Part shown: piece after piece, positions 51,417 through 59,044 of the stretch
Numbering within the stretch: the first letter of the stretch is position 1
How the letters are laid out: every line of letters starts with the position of its first letter
Assembly: GCF_014204795.1 (NCBI RefSeq)
Contig: NZ_JACHMB010000001.1
Coordinates: 12,056,501-12,120,500, forward strand
Direction: 5' to 3'
Source: Nonomuraea jabiensis
GTDB lineage: Bacteria > Actinomycetota > Actinomycetes > Streptosporangiales > Streptosporangiaceae
Length of the DNA stretch: 64,000 nucleotides
Position numbers and translations under genes: made by a program
The notes under the pieces: model-generated
Told to the model about the DNA's origin: nothing
The model's database searches: none
The model's input: only the letters and a program-made list of their open reading frames with translations

Positions 51417-51962
51417 GTGTTCGCTCACCGCGCCGCGCTCGTCCTCGGCGCTCTCACACTTGCCGCGGCCCTGGCAGGCTGCTCGGCCGGCCAGGCGGAG
51501 CCGCAGGTCGCGTCGCTGCGTAAGTCCGGCGACGCGTCTCCCTCGGCCTCTGCCGGCGCCACCATGAACCAGCAGGACGCCCTGATGCAGTGGGCCGCCT
51601 GCATGCGCCGGCACGGTGTGGCCGTCAAGGACCCCGGCACGACCACGGGCCCGCTCATTCCCCAGGGCGGGGTCGGCTCGCAGACCTTGCAGCGGGCGCA
51701 GCAGTCGTGCCGCTCCTACCTGCAGGCCGCGGGAGGCAATCAGGACGAGGTCGGCGGGCCCGCCGCTCTCGACAAGTTCCTGGAGCTCGCCACGTGCATG
51801 CGCGAGCACGGCGTGCAGGACTTCCCCGATCCCGTGCTCGACGCGAACGGCTCGGTCACGTTCAACGGGAAGATCGACAGGAAGGCCCCGCACTACCAGG
51901 AGGCCTCCGACGCCTGCAAGGGCAAGCTGCCCTCCTCGGGCACGTGGGGAGGCTCGCGATGA
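51417..51962 (+). CDS. lipoprotein of unknown function
   Basis: The protein has 181 residues from GTG 51417 with GGAGGTGATCTGA upstream, a good ribosome binding site. The signal peptide ends in a lipobox (LAAALAGCSAG), so it is anchored to the outer face of the membrane. The mature part contains two similar Cys-centred motifs, MQWAACMRRHGV and LATCMREHGVQDFPDP, suggesting an internal duplication. Proteins of this type recur before adaptor/MacB operons in actinobacteria. The stop overlaps the adaptor start (ATGA). I know no function. Confidence 0.85.
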   Translation: MFAHRAALVLGALTLAAALAGCSAGQAEPQVASLRKSGDASPSASAGATMNQQDALMQWAACMRRHGVAVKDPGTTTGPLIPQGGVGSQTLQRAQQSCRSYLQAAGGNQDEVGGPAALDKFLELATCMREHGVQDFPDPVLDANGSVTFNGKIDRKAPHYQEASDACKGKLPSSGTWGGSR

Positions 51963-53044
51963 GGCGCGTCGCCGTCATCGCCGTCGCCGTCGCGCTGGCC
52001 GCCGGAGGCGGAGCCATGGCGGTCGTCCTGTCAGGCGGCCTCGCCCTGCCCGGCTCCGGCGCCCCGGCGCAGGCGACCGGCGCCCGGCTGCCCGCCACCG
52101 CGGCGGTCAAGCGCGGCGACCTCGTCGACCAGCAGACGGTCTCCGGCACGCTGGGCTACACCGGCGAGCGCACCGTGCCCAACAACGCGGCGGGCACGCT
52201 GACCTGGCTGCCCCCCGCGGGCCGGCTGATCGGCCGGGGCGGGACGCTCTACGAGGTGGACCGCCGTCCCGTCGTACTGATGTACGGCACGACCCCCATG
52301 TACCGCACGCTGGAGTACGGCGTGTCCGACGGCCCTGACGTGCGGCAGCTGGAGGAGAACCTCAAGAAGCTCGGCTACGGCGACGGCCTGACCGTCGACG
52401 GCCACTTCAGCCCGACCACGTCCACGCGCGTCCTGGAGTGGCAGGCTGACGAGGGGCTGGCGGAGACCGGCACGGTGACCTCGGCCGGCGTGGTCTTCCT
52501 GCCGGGCAAGGTGCGGGTCAAGCAGGTCGGCGGCGCGAGCGGTGACCCGTCGCGGGCCGGCAAGCCCGTGCTGACGGTCACCGGAACCCGGCGAGTGGTC
52601 CATGTCGACCTGGACGTCGCCGACCAGCAGCTGGCGCGCAGGGGCAGATCGGTCACGGTCGAGCTTCCGGGCGGCGCCTCGGCCAAGGGGAAGATCTCCG
52701 AGGTCGGGACGGTGGCCCAGCTGCCGAGCGCGAGCGGTCAGCAGGCCGACCCGCAGGACGCGACCATCACCACCGAGATCACGCTGAGCGATGCCAAGAA
52801 GACGCGCGGCCTCGACCAGGCCCCGGTCAGCGTCGACCTGCAGAGCGAGACGCGCGAGAACGTGCTGTCCGTGCCCGTCGAGGCGCTGCTCGCGCTGCGC
52901 GAGAGCGGCTACGGCGTACAGATCGTCCAGGACAGCACGGTTAAGCTGGTGCCGGTCCAGATCGGCATCTTCGCCGGCGGTCGGGTCGAGGTGAGCGGCG
53001 GCGGGCTGGCCGAGGGAATGAAGGTCGGGGTGCCCACGTCATGA
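51959..53044 (+). CDS. peptidoglycan-binding/HlyD-like efflux adaptor
   Basis: The protein has 361 residues. One N-terminal membrane anchor (VAVIAVAVALAAGGGAMAVV) is followed by an adaptor fold: TVSGTLGYTGERTVPN and GTLTWLPPAGRLIGRGGTLYEVD are a lipoyl-like half, and VRQLEENLKKLGYGDGLTVD with FSPTTSTRVLEWQ is a peptidoglycan-binding repeat. The C-terminal barrel carries VEALLALRESGYGVQIV. It would bridge the MacB-like permease and the cell wall. Both ends overlap neighbouring genes by 4 bases. Confidence 0.88.
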   Translation: MRRVAVIAVAVALAAGGGAMAVVLSGGLALPGSGAPAQATGARLPATAAVKRGDLVDQQTVSGTLGYTGERTVPNNAAGTLTWLPPAGRLIGRGGTLYEVDRRPVVLMYGTTPMYRTLEYGVSDGPDVRQLEENLKKLGYGDGLTVDGHFSPTTSTRVLEWQADEGLAETGTVTSAGVVFLPGKVRVKQVGGASGDPSRAGKPVLTVTGTRRVVHVDLDVADQQLARRGRSVTVELPGGASAKGKISEVGTVAQLPSASGQQADPQDATITTEITLSDAKKTRGLDQAPVSVDLQSETRENVLSVPVEALLALRESGYGVQIVQDSTVKLVPVQIGIFAGGRVEVSGGGLAEGMKVGVPTS

Positions 53045-53718
53045 CCCTCGTCGTCGACCTGAAGGACGTCGTCAAGCGCTACGGCGGCTCGGTGACGGCG
53101 CTCAACGGGGTGTCCCTGCGGATAGCGGCGGGCGAGATGGTGGCCATCGTCGGCCCGTCCGGCTCGGGCAAGTCCACACTGCTGCACATCATGGGCACGC
53201 TGGACCGGCCCACGTCCGGAACGGTCAGGATCGTGGGCCGCGACGTGGGCGCGCTGCCGGACCGCAGGCTCTCGGCGCTGCGCGCCCGCCGCATCGGGTT
53301 CGTCTTCCAGCAGTTCCACCTGTCGCCCGGCCTGTCGGCCGTCGACAACGTGGCGGACGGCCTGCTGTACGCGGGCATCTCCCGGCGTGAGCGCCGCCAG
53401 CGCGCGGTGCGGGCGCTGGAACGGGTGGGGCTCGGGCACCGGTTGGAGCATCGGCCGTACCAGATGTCGGGCGGCGAGCAGCAGCGCGTCGCCGTGGCTC
53501 GTGCGGTGGTCGGCGAGCCGCCGCTCCTGCTGGCCGACGAGCCGACCGGCAACCTGGACTCAGCGGCGGGGGGCGAGGTGCTGGAGCTCCTGCACGACCT
53601 GCACGACGCCGGGACCACCGTCGTGATCGTCACTCATGACGCCGAGGTGGCGGAGATGGCCCAGCGGCGGGTGCGCGTCCGGGACGGGGCCGTGCTCAGC
53701 GAGGGGAGCGACTCGTGA
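53041..53718 (+). CDS. ABC transporter ATP-binding protein (MacB-type)
   Basis: The protein has 225 residues. Walker A GPSGSGKST, Q-loop FQQFHLSPGLSAV, signature MSGGEQQRVAVARAV and Walker B LLLADEPTGNLD are intact, with H-switch VTHD. It is the ATPase partner of the permease that follows with a GTGA overlap. Confidence 0.94.
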   Translation: MTLVVDLKDVVKRYGGSVTALNGVSLRIAAGEMVAIVGPSGSGKSTLLHIMGTLDRPTSGTVRIVGRDVGALPDRRLSALRARRIGFVFQQFHLSPGLSAVDNVADGLLYAGISRRERRQRAVRALERVGLGHRLEHRPYQMSGGEQQRVAVARAVVGEPPLLLADEPTGNLDSAAGGEVLELLHDLHDAGTTVVIVTHDAEVAEMAQRRVRVRDGAVLSEGSDS

Positions 53719-54923
53719 CGGGTGACGTTCCGCAGGACACGATGCGCCCGGCCAGGCTCACCCCCGGCGACGTCCTGCGGGTTGGCGCGGCGGGCCTGCT
53801 CGGCCGGCCCACAAGGGTCGTGCTGTCGGCCCTGGGCATCGCGATCGGCATCGCCACCATGATCGCTGTGGTCGGCATCTCCTCCTCCAGCCAGGCAGAG
53901 CTGCTGCGGCAACTCGACCGGCTCGGCACCAACCTGCTGACGGTCAAACCCGGCCAGAGCGTCTTCGGTGACAACGCCAGGCTACCGATCGAGTCGGTCA
54001 GCATGGTCCGCGGCCTCGCGCCGGTCCACGCGGTCAGCGCCACGGGCACGGTCTCGGCCACGGTCCGGCGCACCGACAGGATCCCCGCTGACCACACCGG
54101 GGGGATCTCCGTACGGGCCACCTCGCTGGATCTGCTGAACACGTTGCAGGGCAAGGTGGTCAGCGGGAGCTGGCTCAACCCCGCGACCGAGCGGTATCCC
54201 TCCATGGTCCTCGGCGCGGTGTCCGCGCGGCGGCTGGGCATCACGCAGGCGGGTACCCGGGTCTGGGTAGATCACCGCTGGTTCACCGTCGTGGGCGTCC
54301 TCGACTCCCTGGACCTGGCGCCCGAGATCGATCGCAGCGCGCTGGTGGGCTGGCCGGCGGCGCAGAAGCTGTTCGGGTTCGACGGGCACCCGACCATGAT
54401 CTACGAGCGTTCCTCCGACGCCGCCGTCGCCGACGTGGCCGCCGTGCTGGCCAGAACGGTCAACCCGGAGAATCCGGAGGAGGTCGAGGTCAGCCGTCCC
54501 TCCGACGCGCTCGCGGCGCGTACGGCGGCGGCGGGCGCGTTCACCGACCTGCTGCTCGGCCTGGGCGCGGTCGCGCTCCTGGTGGGCGGCGTCGGCATCG
54601 CGAACACAATGATCATCTCGGTGCTGGAGCGGCGAAGAGAGATCGGGCGGCGGCGGGCCGTCGGCGCTACCCGCGGCCAGATCCGGCTGCAGTTCCTCAC
54701 CGAGTCGCTGCTGCTGTCCGGGCTGGGCGGAGTGGTGGGCGCGGTCCTCGGGGCGGCCGTGACCTTCGCCTACGCCGCCACGAACCATTTCCCTGCCGTA
54801 GTGCCACCCTGGGCCTTCGCCGGCGGGCTGGGCGCTACGCTCGTGATCGGGATGATCGCCGGGATCTACCCGGCGGTCCGGGCGTCGCGGCTGTCGCCGA
54901 CCGTGGCGCTGGCGGCCACCTGA
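53715..54923 (+). CDS. MacB-like ABC transporter permease
   Basis: The protein has 402 residues from GTG 53715. The topology is classic MacB/FtsX: an N-terminal helix (LSALGIAIGIATMIAVVG), a periplasmic MacB_PCD domain of about 220 residues, then three helices with the ERRREIGRRRAVGATRGQI coupling loop between the second and third. With the adaptor and lipoprotein it forms an envelope export operon, probably under control of the two-component system. An 11-bp-arm hairpin follows. Confidence 0.92.
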   Translation: MTGDVPQDTMRPARLTPGDVLRVGAAGLLGRPTRVVLSALGIAIGIATMIAVVGISSSSQAELLRQLDRLGTNLLTVKPGQSVFGDNARLPIESVSMVRGLAPVHAVSATGTVSATVRRTDRIPADHTGGISVRATSLDLLNTLQGKVVSGSWLNPATERYPSMVLGAVSARRLGITQAGTRVWVDHRWFTVVGVLDSLDLAPEIDRSALVGWPAAQKLFGFDGHPTMIYERSSDAAVADVAAVLARTVNPENPEEVEVSRPSDALAARTAAAGAFTDLLLGLGAVALLVGGVGIANTMIISVLERRREIGRRRAVGATRGQIRLQFLTESLLLSGLGGVVGAVLGAAVTFAYAATNHFPAVVPPWAFAGGLGATLVIGMIAGIYPAVRASRLSPTVALAAT

Positions 54924-54927
54924 AAGA

Positions 54928-54968
54928 GCACGGCCGGCCCCGGTCCGGCAACCCGCAGCCGGCCGTGC
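54928..54968. terminator. hairpin terminator with 11-bp arms
   Basis: GCACGGCCGGC and GCCGGCCGTGC pair perfectly around a 19-base loop 4 bases after the permease stop, ending the export operon. Confidence 0.75.
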
Positions 54969-55064
54969 CCGATCCGTCGGCGGGCGGGCGTGAGCCGCTG
55001 AAGGGCCGGCGGGTTCCAGGTGGGGACATGGTGAGCACCGCGACGTCGTGCCAACAAAACCCGC

Positions 55065-55664
55065 ATGAGGCTCATCCAACAGAGCATGCAGCGATTCAAA
55101 CGTGCCGGATCGGCGATGACGGCGGCCGCACTGCTGACCTTGGCCGTGTGCGGCCTCCCGGCGTCCAATGCGGCCACCGCGGTCAGCGCGCAGGGCGCGA
55201 CGACCACGAGCATCGGCTTCGCGGCGGCCTCCGCCCGCGGAGAAGCGTCGGCGCCCAAGCGCTGCCGCACCGACGCCCTCTCGGCGCACCTCGGGCGGCA
55301 GGATCCGGGGGCGGGAAACGTGTACGCGCCGCTGGTGCTGACCAACACCTCCGCCCGGACGTGCTGGGTGTACGGCTTCGTCGGGCTGGTCATGTTCGAC
55401 GGCAACGGCGATGCCTTGCGTACACGGGTGCGCAGGGAGAGCGTCCGGCCCCAACGGGTGGTGCTGAAGCCGAACGCCTCCGCCCATGCCCGGCTGCACT
55501 GGGTGATGGTGGAGACCGGGGCCGAGAAACGATGCCCGGCCTCGGCCCGCCTGATGATCATCCCGCCGGACGAGGTGGCCCACCTGGAGATCCCGTTCAC
55601 GGCGAGGGCGTGCGACGACGGCCGCATCGACGTCCGGCCGCTCGCCCCGGGCGCGCGCCCCTGA
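55065..55664 (+). CDS. secreted DUF4232-domain protein
   Basis: The protein has 199 residues from ATG 55065; ATG 55086 is an alternative. A signal peptide (about residues 1-36) is followed by a beta-sandwich with the DUF4232 pattern: CRTDALSAHLGRQDPGAGNV, LVLTNTSARTCWVYGFVGLV, HARLHWVMVE and a C-terminal LEIPFTARACDDG. Four Cys are positioned for two disulfides. Such proteins are extracellular or lipid-anchored and of unknown function. It is outside the export operon. Confidence 0.87.
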   Translation: MRLIQQSMQRFKRAGSAMTAAALLTLAVCGLPASNAATAVSAQGATTTSIGFAAASARGEASAPKRCRTDALSAHLGRQDPGAGNVYAPLVLTNTSARTCWVYGFVGLVMFDGNGDALRTRVRRESVRPQRVVLKPNASAHARLHWVMVETGAEKRCPASARLMIIPPDEVAHLEIPFTARACDDGRIDVRPLAPGARP

Positions 55665-55822
55665 CCCCTCCTCGGGGCCGGCTGTTCACCCTGGGGGCCA
55701 GTGTCGGCCGCCGCCGCGCGAGTGAAGCATCCGCCGTGACCGCCGCACCACTCACCCCCGACGACCCTCCCGTCCCGCACGCCTCCCCCGGCGTGCCGGT
55801 ACGACGTACCGTTCGGAGCGGT

Positions 55823-56059
55823 TCACGCCGCTTCTGCGGCTTCTCCGGCTTGCTGCAGGCCGGGGTGGCGGCGCTGGCTGGCCAGCAGGTGGCCGATGCC
55901 GACGATGCCCACGACGGGCCACTCCACGATCTCCAATATCCCCAGAGAGACCAGGACCGCGTAGAAGGCGAGGTGCTGGGGCTCCGGCAGGGGCACCGTA
56001 CCGACCACGGGCAGGGCGATCTGCCTGCCGTGCTCGCTCTTGGTGGGCTTGTCGACCAT
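55823..56059 (-). CDS. small membrane protein of unknown function
   Basis: The protein has 78 residues from ATG 56059, which has an excellent site (GGAGGGGACATC). A hydrophilic N-terminus (MVDKPTKSEHG) precedes LPEPQHLAFYAVLVSLGILE and VVGIVGIGHLLASQR, forming one long or two short membrane helices, then a polar tail. I do not recognise a characterised family. It lies 57 bases downstream of the SDR gene and may be cotranscribed with it. Confidence 0.72.
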   Translation of the reverse strand: MVDKPTKSEHGRQIALPVVGTVPLPEPQHLAFYAVLVSLGILEIVEWPVVGIVGIGHLLASQRRHPGLQQAGEAAEAA

Positions 56060-56116
56060 GATGTCCCCTCCTTCGGTCAACGACTCACCTGCCCTCCGCC
56101 GGACCCGGTAACCCGC

Positions 56117-56980
56117 TCAGCCCGGCAGGGTCTCCCCGCCGATGGGGGCCAGGACCTCGCCCGTGTAGTACGACGAGAGGCGCCCGGCCGCGAAGAACAC
56201 GTACGACGGGGCGATCTCGTCGGGGTCGGCGGCCCGCTGCATCGGGACCTGCTTGCCGAACTGCTCCACCTTCTCCTCCGGCATGGTCGCCGGGATGAGA
56301 GGGGTCCAGACGGGGCCCGGGGCCACCGCGTTGACCCTGATGCCGCGCTCCACGAGGCTCTGCGCCATCGAATAGGTGAAAGCGTTGATCGCGCCCTTGG
56401 TCGTGGCGTAGTCGATGAGCGCCTTGTTGCCGCGCAGCCCGTTGACCGATGACGTGTTGATGATCGCCGAGCCCTCGCGCAGGTGGGGCAGCGCCGCTTT
56501 GGTGATGCGGAAGTAGCTGTGGATGTTGACGTCGAAGGTGTGCTGCCACTGCTCCTCGGTCAGCACCTCCAGCGATTCGACGGGCTGCTGGTAGGCGACG
56601 TTGTTCACCACGATGTCGAGGCCGCCCAGTTCCGAGACCGTCCGCTCGACGACGGAGGCGCAGTGGTCGCGGTCGGCGAGGTCGCCCGGGATCAGCACAC
56701 ATCGCCGATTTTCCGCCTCGACCAGTTTCAGCGTGTGCGCGGCGTCCTCGTGCTCGCTCAGGTACGCGACGGCGACGTCAGCGCCCTCCTTGGCGAAGGC
56801 CACGGCCACCGCCCGGCCGATCCCGGAGTCGCCTCCGGTGATCAGGGCGCGTTTGCCTTCCAGCAGTCCGCTGCCGGTGTAGTGACGCATCTCGTCACGC
56901 GGCTCGGGCTCCATGCGGTCGGTGTGTCCGGGGTATGGCTGTTGCTGTGCGGGTGGCGTACTGTCCGGTCGTTCTGGCAT
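56117..56980 (-). CDS. short-chain dehydrogenase/reductase (YghA/general-stress-type SDR)
   Basis: The protein has 287 residues. The N-terminal extension with PERPDSTPPAQQQPYPGHTD and the core match the stress-type SDRs such as YghA. NAD(P) binding GGDSGIGRAVAVAFAKEG, the NNVAYQ strand, catalytic Ser in NTSSVNG and Y-x3-K in YATTKGAINAF are all present. It reduces or oxidises an unknown alcohol/carbonyl. The EACC1 gene ends 20 bases upstream, so the two could be cotranscribed. Confidence 0.92.
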   Translation of the reverse strand: MPERPDSTPPAQQQPYPGHTDRMEPEPRDEMRHYTGSGLLEGKRALITGGDSGIGRAVAVAFAKEGADVAVAYLSEHEDAAHTLKLVEAENRRCVLIPGDLADRDHCASVVERTVSELGGLDIVVNNVAYQQPVESLEVLTEEQWQHTFDVNIHSYFRITKAALPHLREGSAIINTSSVNGLRGNKALIDYATTKGAINAFTYSMAQSLVERGIRVNAVAPGPVWTPLIPATMPEEKVEQFGKQVPMQRAADPDEIAPSYVFFAAGRLSSYYTGEVLAPIGGETLPG

Positions 56981-56999
56981 GGCTCGCGCATGCCCGAAC

Positions 57000-57425
57000 T
57001 CACCCGGGATTAACGTCCGGGAATCGCGGCGATGTGCGGTCGTCCCGCAGCGCCGACTCGATCTGCCTGGCCAGGGCGAGTGTCTGTGCCGGGCTCAGCG
57101 CCCTCAGGCCGGTGGCGGTCACCTGCACCTCGGGTCCGTCCTTGCGCCGCTTCAGGGTGATCTTCACATCGGTCCTGCGGTACCGCAGCCAGGCGATCAC
57201 CATGCTCGCCACGGCCGCCACCACCTCCGGCGCGTCGGCCAGCACCTGCACCGCCTCGGCCACCGGCCCCAGCGCCCCGTCGGGAGGCGGCTTCTCGACC
57301 AGCCGGAGCGCGGCGCGCAACTCGGGCTCCCGGCGCAGCCAGGCGTACAGGTCCCGCACCTCGTCCGGCGAGTCCGCCACCAGCAGCGCGCCCCAGTCAC
57401 CGCCGCCGTCAGGTCGTTGCGCCAT
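57000..57425 (-). CDS. EACC1-like protein (effector-associated constant component)
   Basis: The protein has 141 residues from ATG 57425 (another ATG is at 57428) with AAGGGG upstream. The pattern SPDEVRDLYAWLRREPELRA, a Gly/Pro loop, a hydrophobic helix VVAAVASMVIAWLRYRR and the following DVKITLKRRKDGPEVQVTA strand pair fits the EACC1 family. These proteins accompany caspase-like, CHAT or trypsin effectors in predicted ternary conflict systems. Here no effector follows; the downstream gene is an SDR. A metallo-beta-lactamase relic lies upstream. It is therefore an orphan component. Assignment is from motif memory. Confidence 0.72.
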   Translation of the reverse strand: MAQRPDGGGDWGALLVADSPDEVRDLYAWLRREPELRAALRLVEKPPPDGALGPVAEAVQVLADAPEVVAAVASMVIAWLRYRRTDVKITLKRRKDGPEVQVTATGLRALSPAQTLALARQIESALRDDRTSPRFPDVNPG

Positions 57426-57544
57426 CATGGCCCCTTCCAGGCTCGCGTGCGCGGCCCCCGCACCACGACCGGTATCCGGATATCGCCCCGCCCGGGCGCT
57501 TCGCTACCGGCGGGCGGGGCGCGGGACGGTCCCGCAGGCTCGTC

Positions 57545-57950
57545 ATGGGGCAGCCGGACGCCGCCGCCGTCGCGAAGGACCTGGCCGAACTGCGGGCACG
57601 CCGCCACGAGTACACCGAAGAGGAGTACCGGGCCCGCCTGGCGCGCCTGCCCGGCCGGTTCGACATCGAGGTCGAGGCCACTCCCGGCCACACCGTCGGC
57701 TCCAGACCAGGAGCTTGCGGGTCTCGCCCTGGTGGACGACGGGAACGATGACGTGCATCTGCCCTTCGGTGTGGCCGGGAGCGAGACGCCGCCGCCCAGT
57801 ACGCCGTCTCCGCCGACGACGTTCAGGGCCTGGCCGGTCTGGAGGGCGCGGACACCTTCATCAACACCCACGCCTACCAGGGCGGCGTCTTCAGTCACCT
57901 ACGCGCCCTCAAGGCGATCAGGGGTCAGCGCGCCGGCCGACCCGGAGCGT
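57545..57950 (+). pseudogene. metallo-beta-lactamase-fold gene disrupted by an internal inversion
   Basis: From ATG 57545 the frame reads to GRFDIEVEATPGHT, the typical end of the MBL core, but then turns into nonsense. Downstream, RDAAAQYAVSADDVQG and DTFINTHAYQGGVFSHL (57784-57920) are a normal MBL C-terminus. The piece in between (57696-57766) codes for EGQMHVIVPVVHQGETRKLL only when read on the opposite strand. Flipping these 71 bases gives one continuous frame, PGHTEGQMHVI through NTHAYQGG. The upstream part is also short and lacks the HxHxDH metal motif, so the gene was incomplete even before or after the flip. Confidence 0.68.
57681..57781. repeat. 15-bp inverted repeats flanking an inverted 71-bp segment
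   Basis: CTCCCGGCCACACCG at 57681-57695 is repeated in inverted orientation at 57767-57781 with no mismatch. The segment between them matches the MBL protein only in reversed orientation. This is the exact structure expected after recombination or template switching at inverted repeats. Confidence 0.85.
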
Positions 57951-57956
57951 GGCAGG

Positions 57957-58592
57957 TCAGGGGCCAGCGCGCCGGTCGATGCCGAGCGTGGCGACGAGAT
58001 CTTCGTGGAGTTCGAACCAGACCCGATGGCAGGAGTCGACGTCGGTGCGGTCGACCCAGTCGCCCTCCCCGGCCCGGGCGCGCACCAGGGCCGCCGTGAA
58101 TCGCGTGTCGTACCCGCAGAACCGGGTCAGGACCCTCCCGAGCCGGTCCACGAGCGGCGCGAGTGCGCGGTCGATGCCCGTGAGCTCGTAGAGGATCCGG
58201 GCGTCCCAGGCGAAATCGGAGTGGTCGTTGACGGCGAGCCGGTCGCCGCCGGCCGGCCGGAGCTGCCAGTCGGTGCAGGCTCGTAGCAGGAGGGCGTTCA
58301 GCGGGAGGAACTCCCGGTAGACGTCATGGACCTCGTCGGCGCCGCCGACGCGGGCGAGCTCGGCCGCGAGCCGGCGCTCGTTCTCGGCCCGGCCCGATTC
58401 GGTCAGCGACCAGCCTTCGGTGCCGGCGAAGGCGGTGTGCTGAACCCAGCCCCGCGCCTCGGCGTCGAGCAGCGCCTCTTTCGTCTCGGCCGCGTCGAGC
58501 CCGTACCGGCGGGCGATCACCGGGGTGTCCCCGAACCCGGTGATGCGTACGGCGTGCAGGACCAGCAGATCGAGCGGCGAGTCCCGCGTCAT
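57957..58592 (-). CDS. winged-helix transcriptional regulator-like protein
   Basis: The protein has 211 residues from ATG 58592, which overlaps the preceding gene (ATGA). The N-terminal 70 residues look like a MarR/PadR-like winged helix (LDLLVLHAVRITGFGDTPVI, TKEALLDAEARGWVQ, GWSLTESGRAENERRL). The rest is helical and unknown (NDHSDFAWDARILYELTGID). It is the second gene of a two-gene operon divergent from the PEP-synthase-like gene. Control of that gene through the dyad at 59003 is likely. Confidence 0.72.
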   Translation of the reverse strand: MTRDSPLDLLVLHAVRITGFGDTPVIARRYGLDAAETKEALLDAEARGWVQHTAFAGTEGWSLTESGRAENERRLAAELARVGGADEVHDVYREFLPLNALLLRACTDWQLRPAGGDRLAVNDHSDFAWDARILYELTGIDRALAPLVDRLGRVLTRFCGYDTRFTAALVRARAGEGDWVDRTDVDSCHRVWFELHEDLVATLGIDRRAGP

Positions 58593-58993
58593 GAGGCGTC
58601 GTCCTGCCGGGCCGCCAGGCGGTTGAAGTGCTGCTGGCACGCCTGCGGCGAGTTGAACCCCATCGCCTGCGCCATCTGCGCCCACGTCAGCCCCGCGCTC
58701 CGGGCCATGAACAGCAACCCGGACTCGAGCCCTTCGACCTCGGCGCGCGCGGCGGGCAGGAGGGAGAGCGCGCTCAGGATGTCCTCCGGGCCCAGGTCGG
58801 TGTGGCGCCAGACGGCGAACTGCAGGAGGTCGACCGCCGACGGCGGGGCGGGATGGGGCCGCCACGGGCGGGCGTCGAGCGCATCCGCGCCCAGGCCCAG
58901 AAGACGCTCACTCGCGTCCTGCTCACGCCGGGCCTGGACGTGGTCGGCGTCCCGGGTGTGAGCGATGTCGTCCTTGCGTACCATGCGACTCAT
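58589..58993 (-). CDS. helix-turn-helix DNA-binding protein
   Basis: The protein has 134 residues. The N-terminus is Arg/Asp-rich; the C-terminal part has FMARSAGLTWAQMAQAMGFN and SPQACQQHFNRL, a HTH of the kind found in short actinobacterial regulators. It has no ligand domain. Its start lies 10 bases from a perfect dyad, and the partner regulator overlaps its 3' end, so the two may act together on the divergent promoter. Confidence 0.75.
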   Translation of the reverse strand: MSRMVRKDDIAHTRDADHVQARREQDASERLLGLGADALDARPWRPHPAPPSAVDLLQFAVWRHTDLGPEDILSALSLLPAARAEVEGLESGLLFMARSAGLTWAQMAQAMGFNSPQACQQHFNRLAARQDDAS

Positions 58994-59002
58994 GATGCAG
59001 AA

Positions 59003-59031
59003 TCAACAAAACGTTGTCAATAATTTGTTGA
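59003..59031. promoter_or_regulatory. AT-rich dyad in the divergent promoter
   Basis: TCAACAAA (59003-59010) and TTTGTTGA (59024-59031) form a perfect inverted repeat with 8-bp arms and 13 bases between them. The 52-bp divergent space is strikingly AT-rich and must hold the promoters of both the regulator pair and the PEP-synthase-like gene, so the dyad is a likely operator. Confidence 0.6.
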
Positions 59032-59044
59032 AGGGGCCGAACGG

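Noticed and set aside
57681..57781. Transcription terminator hairpin
   Set aside because: The 71-base loop is far too long, and the coding content of the loop explains the inverted repeats better.
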